A DNA stretch of 6,355 nt, taken from contig JAFAHH010000295.1 in assembly GCA_019237355.1 (NCBI GenBank), positions 1 to 6,355 of the forward strand. The letters run 5' to 3'. Under the pieces are notes generated by a model, which was given only the letters and a program-made list of their open reading frames with translations, ran no database searches and was not told the DNA's origin. The position numbers and the translations under genes are program-made. Shown in pieces: positions 5,084 to 6,355 of this stretch. Every line of letters begins with the position of its first letter. Position 1 is the stretch's first letter. Source of the stretch: Acetobacteraceae bacterium. Its GTDB lineage: Bacteria > Pseudomonadota > Alphaproteobacteria > Acetobacterales > Acetobacteraceae.

Positions 5084-6355
5084 ATGGCCGAGCCGGCCGC
5101 GGCAGCCGAGACCAAATGGATCGGGCGCTCGGTTGAGCGCACCGAAGATGCGGCCTTGCTGACCGGCCGCGGCCGATTTGTCGATGATCTCGGCGTCAAG
5201 CCCGGCACTTTGCATGCCGCAATCTTACGCTCGCCCTACGCACATGCGGAAATTGTTTCCATTAACACCGCTGCGGCCAGTGCCCTGCCGGGCGTGGCCG
5301 CGGTAATCACCGGGCCCGATCTGGCCGGGATCACGACTAATCTCGTCGCCAGCGTTCGGGCGCCGATCGATGCCCGCGCGATCGCTATGGGCCGGGTCCG
5401 CTATGTGGGTGAGCCGGTCGCGGTCGCTGTCGCGGCCGACCGCTATCTCGCCGAGGATGCGCTCGACCTGATCGATGTTTCTTATCGCCCCCTAGCGGCA
5501 GTCGTCGACCCGGTCGCAGCCGCCGCCCCCAACGCCTCGATCCTGCATGAGGCCGTCACCAGCAATCTGATCAGCGACCGTCATTTCACTTACGGCAATC
5601 CTGACGCCGCCTTCGCCGCGGCCGCGCGACGTGTCTCCGTTACCGTGCGCTATCCCCGCAACACAGGGTCTCCCATGGAGACCTACGGAGTGGTTGCGGA
5701 ATACGACCCGCACGAGGATGCATACGACGTTTTGGCCAATTTCCAGGGCCCGTTCAGCGTGCATGCCGTCATTGCGCGCGGTCTCAAGGTGCCCGGAAAC
5801 AGGTTGCGATTGAAACTCCCGCCCGACTCAGGGGGAAGTTTCGGGGTCAAGCAAGGCGTCGCGCCCTACATAGTGCTGATTGCTGCCGCGTCCCGCATCG
5901 CTGGCCGGCCCGTGAAATGGATTGAAGACCGGCTCGAGCACCTGGCGGCCTCAGTGTCGGCCACAAACCGGGTGGTGACGTTATCGGCTGCGGTCGAAGC
6001 CGATGGCCGGGTGACCGCGCTCGATTGGGACCAGCTCGAGGATTGCGGCGCCTATTTGCGCGCCCCAGAGCCAGCCACGCTCTATCGCATGCACGGCAAC
6101 CTCACCGGCGCCTACGACATCCGTCATGTCCGCGTGCGGAACCGGGTGGTGCTGACGAACAAGACCCCAAGCGGCTTGGTTCGCGGCTTCGGGGGACCCC
6201 AGGTGTATTATGCGCTGGAGCGGCTGATGCACCGGATTGCGGTCGAACTTGGCCGCGACCCGCTAGAAGTGATCCAGCGTAACCTGATTCCGCCGGGTGC
6301 GTTTCCGTACCGCACAGCGAACGGGGCACTCTACGATTCCGGCGACTACGCGCGT
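5084..6355 (+). CDS. Molybdopterin-binding large subunit, xanthine dehydrogenase/aldehyde oxidase family (5' part)
   Basis: The frame is open for 424 codons and leaves the window without a stop; full-length relatives have about 750-800 residues. The N-terminal 'a/b hammerhead' domain starts with WIGRSVERTEDAALLTGRGR (12-31) and FVDDL, then RSPYAHAE (49-56) and VRYVGEPVAVAVA (105-117). The Mo-cofactor domain shows PMETYGVVAEY (197-207), ANFQGPF (218-224), GGSFGVK (250-256), RPVKWIEDR (275-283) and VRGFGGPQ (366-373). Such subunits hydroxylate aldehydes, purines or N-heterocycles with a MoCo/2Fe-2S/FAD chain. The usual medium (FAD) and small (2Fe-2S) subunit genes are not seen upstream and may follow. 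The active-site loop lacks the AYRCSFR signature of form I CO dehydrogenase, so CO oxidation is unlikely. The start at 5084 is forced by an in-frame TGA just before it; no good ribosome site is adjacent. Confidence 0.92.
   Translation, partial: MAEPAAAAETKWIGRSVERTEDAALLTGRGRFVDDLGVKPGTLHAAILRSPYAHAEIVSINTAAASALPGVAAVITGPDLAGITTNLVASVRAPIDARAIAMGRVRYVGEPVAVAVAADRYLAEDALDLIDVSYRPLAAVVDPVAAAAPNASILHEAVTSNLISDRHFTYGNPDAAFAAAARRVSVTVRYPRNTGSPMETYGVVAEYDPHEDAYDVLANFQGPFSVHAVIARGLKVPGNRLRLKLPPDSGGSFGVKQGVAPYIVLIAAASRIAGRPVKWIEDRLEHLAASVSATNRVVTLSAAVEADGRVTALDWDQLEDCGAYLRAPEPATLYRMHGNLTGAYDIRHVRVRNRVVLTNKTPSGLVRGFGGPQVYYALERLMHRIAVELGRDPLEVIQRNLIPPGAFPYRTANGALYDSGDYAR

Noticed and set aside
4922..5215. 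97-codon minus-strand frame over the start of the molybdoenzyme gene
   Set aside because: It overlaps the conserved N-terminal motifs of the plus-strand gene and is unlike any known protein.

Overview
The window is GC-rich DNA whose gene content points to an alphaproteobacterium. The dispersed hairpin units containing TAGAGCGGGATG and the xanthine-dehydrogenase-type enzyme remind me of Rhodospirillales/Acetobacteraceae; this placement is an inference from style, not from a marker gene. It reads as an accessory region: three substantial genes and a few small ones, separated by repeat-rich or decayed stretches.

Bases 1-367 are built almost wholly of palindromic repeats. A DapA-like class I aldolase gene follows on the minus strand (365-1396). 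It is bracketed by two same-orientation copies of a composite double-hairpin element (261-367 and 1472-1644), and the left copy supplies the gene's stop codon. Bases 1645-2260 hold no intact gene, but one frame keeps a clear fragment of an MT-A70-type adenine methyltransferase (about 1946-2107). A hairpin (2261-2295) and a ~200 bp hairpin-rich repeat (2288-2488) follow. The latter is the inverted copy of 86-270, so the aldolase gene and the methyltransferase relic lie between ~190 bp inverted repeats.

On the minus strand, 2567-3772 encodes a polytopic membrane protein with features of GT-C glycosyltransferases (PMT/ArnT or DUF2142 type). The spacer upstream of it contains a degenerate C-terminal relic of an insertion-sequence transposase (about 3937-4098, plus strand).

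The right part is plus-strand. It has a small secreted six-cysteine protein (4344-4595), a possible 45-residue single-span membrane protein (4704-4841) and a possible short reading frame whose TGA directly abuts the next start codon (4994-5083). The last gene is the 5' part of a molybdopterin-binding large subunit of the xanthine dehydrogenase/aldehyde oxidase family (5084 to the window edge, 424 codons and still open). The FAD and [2Fe-2S] partner subunits of such enzymes are not in the window.

No functional link between the aldolase, the membrane glycosyltransferase and the molybdoenzyme can be read from the sequence. The most notable aspects are the nested repeats around the aldolase gene and the two gene relics.
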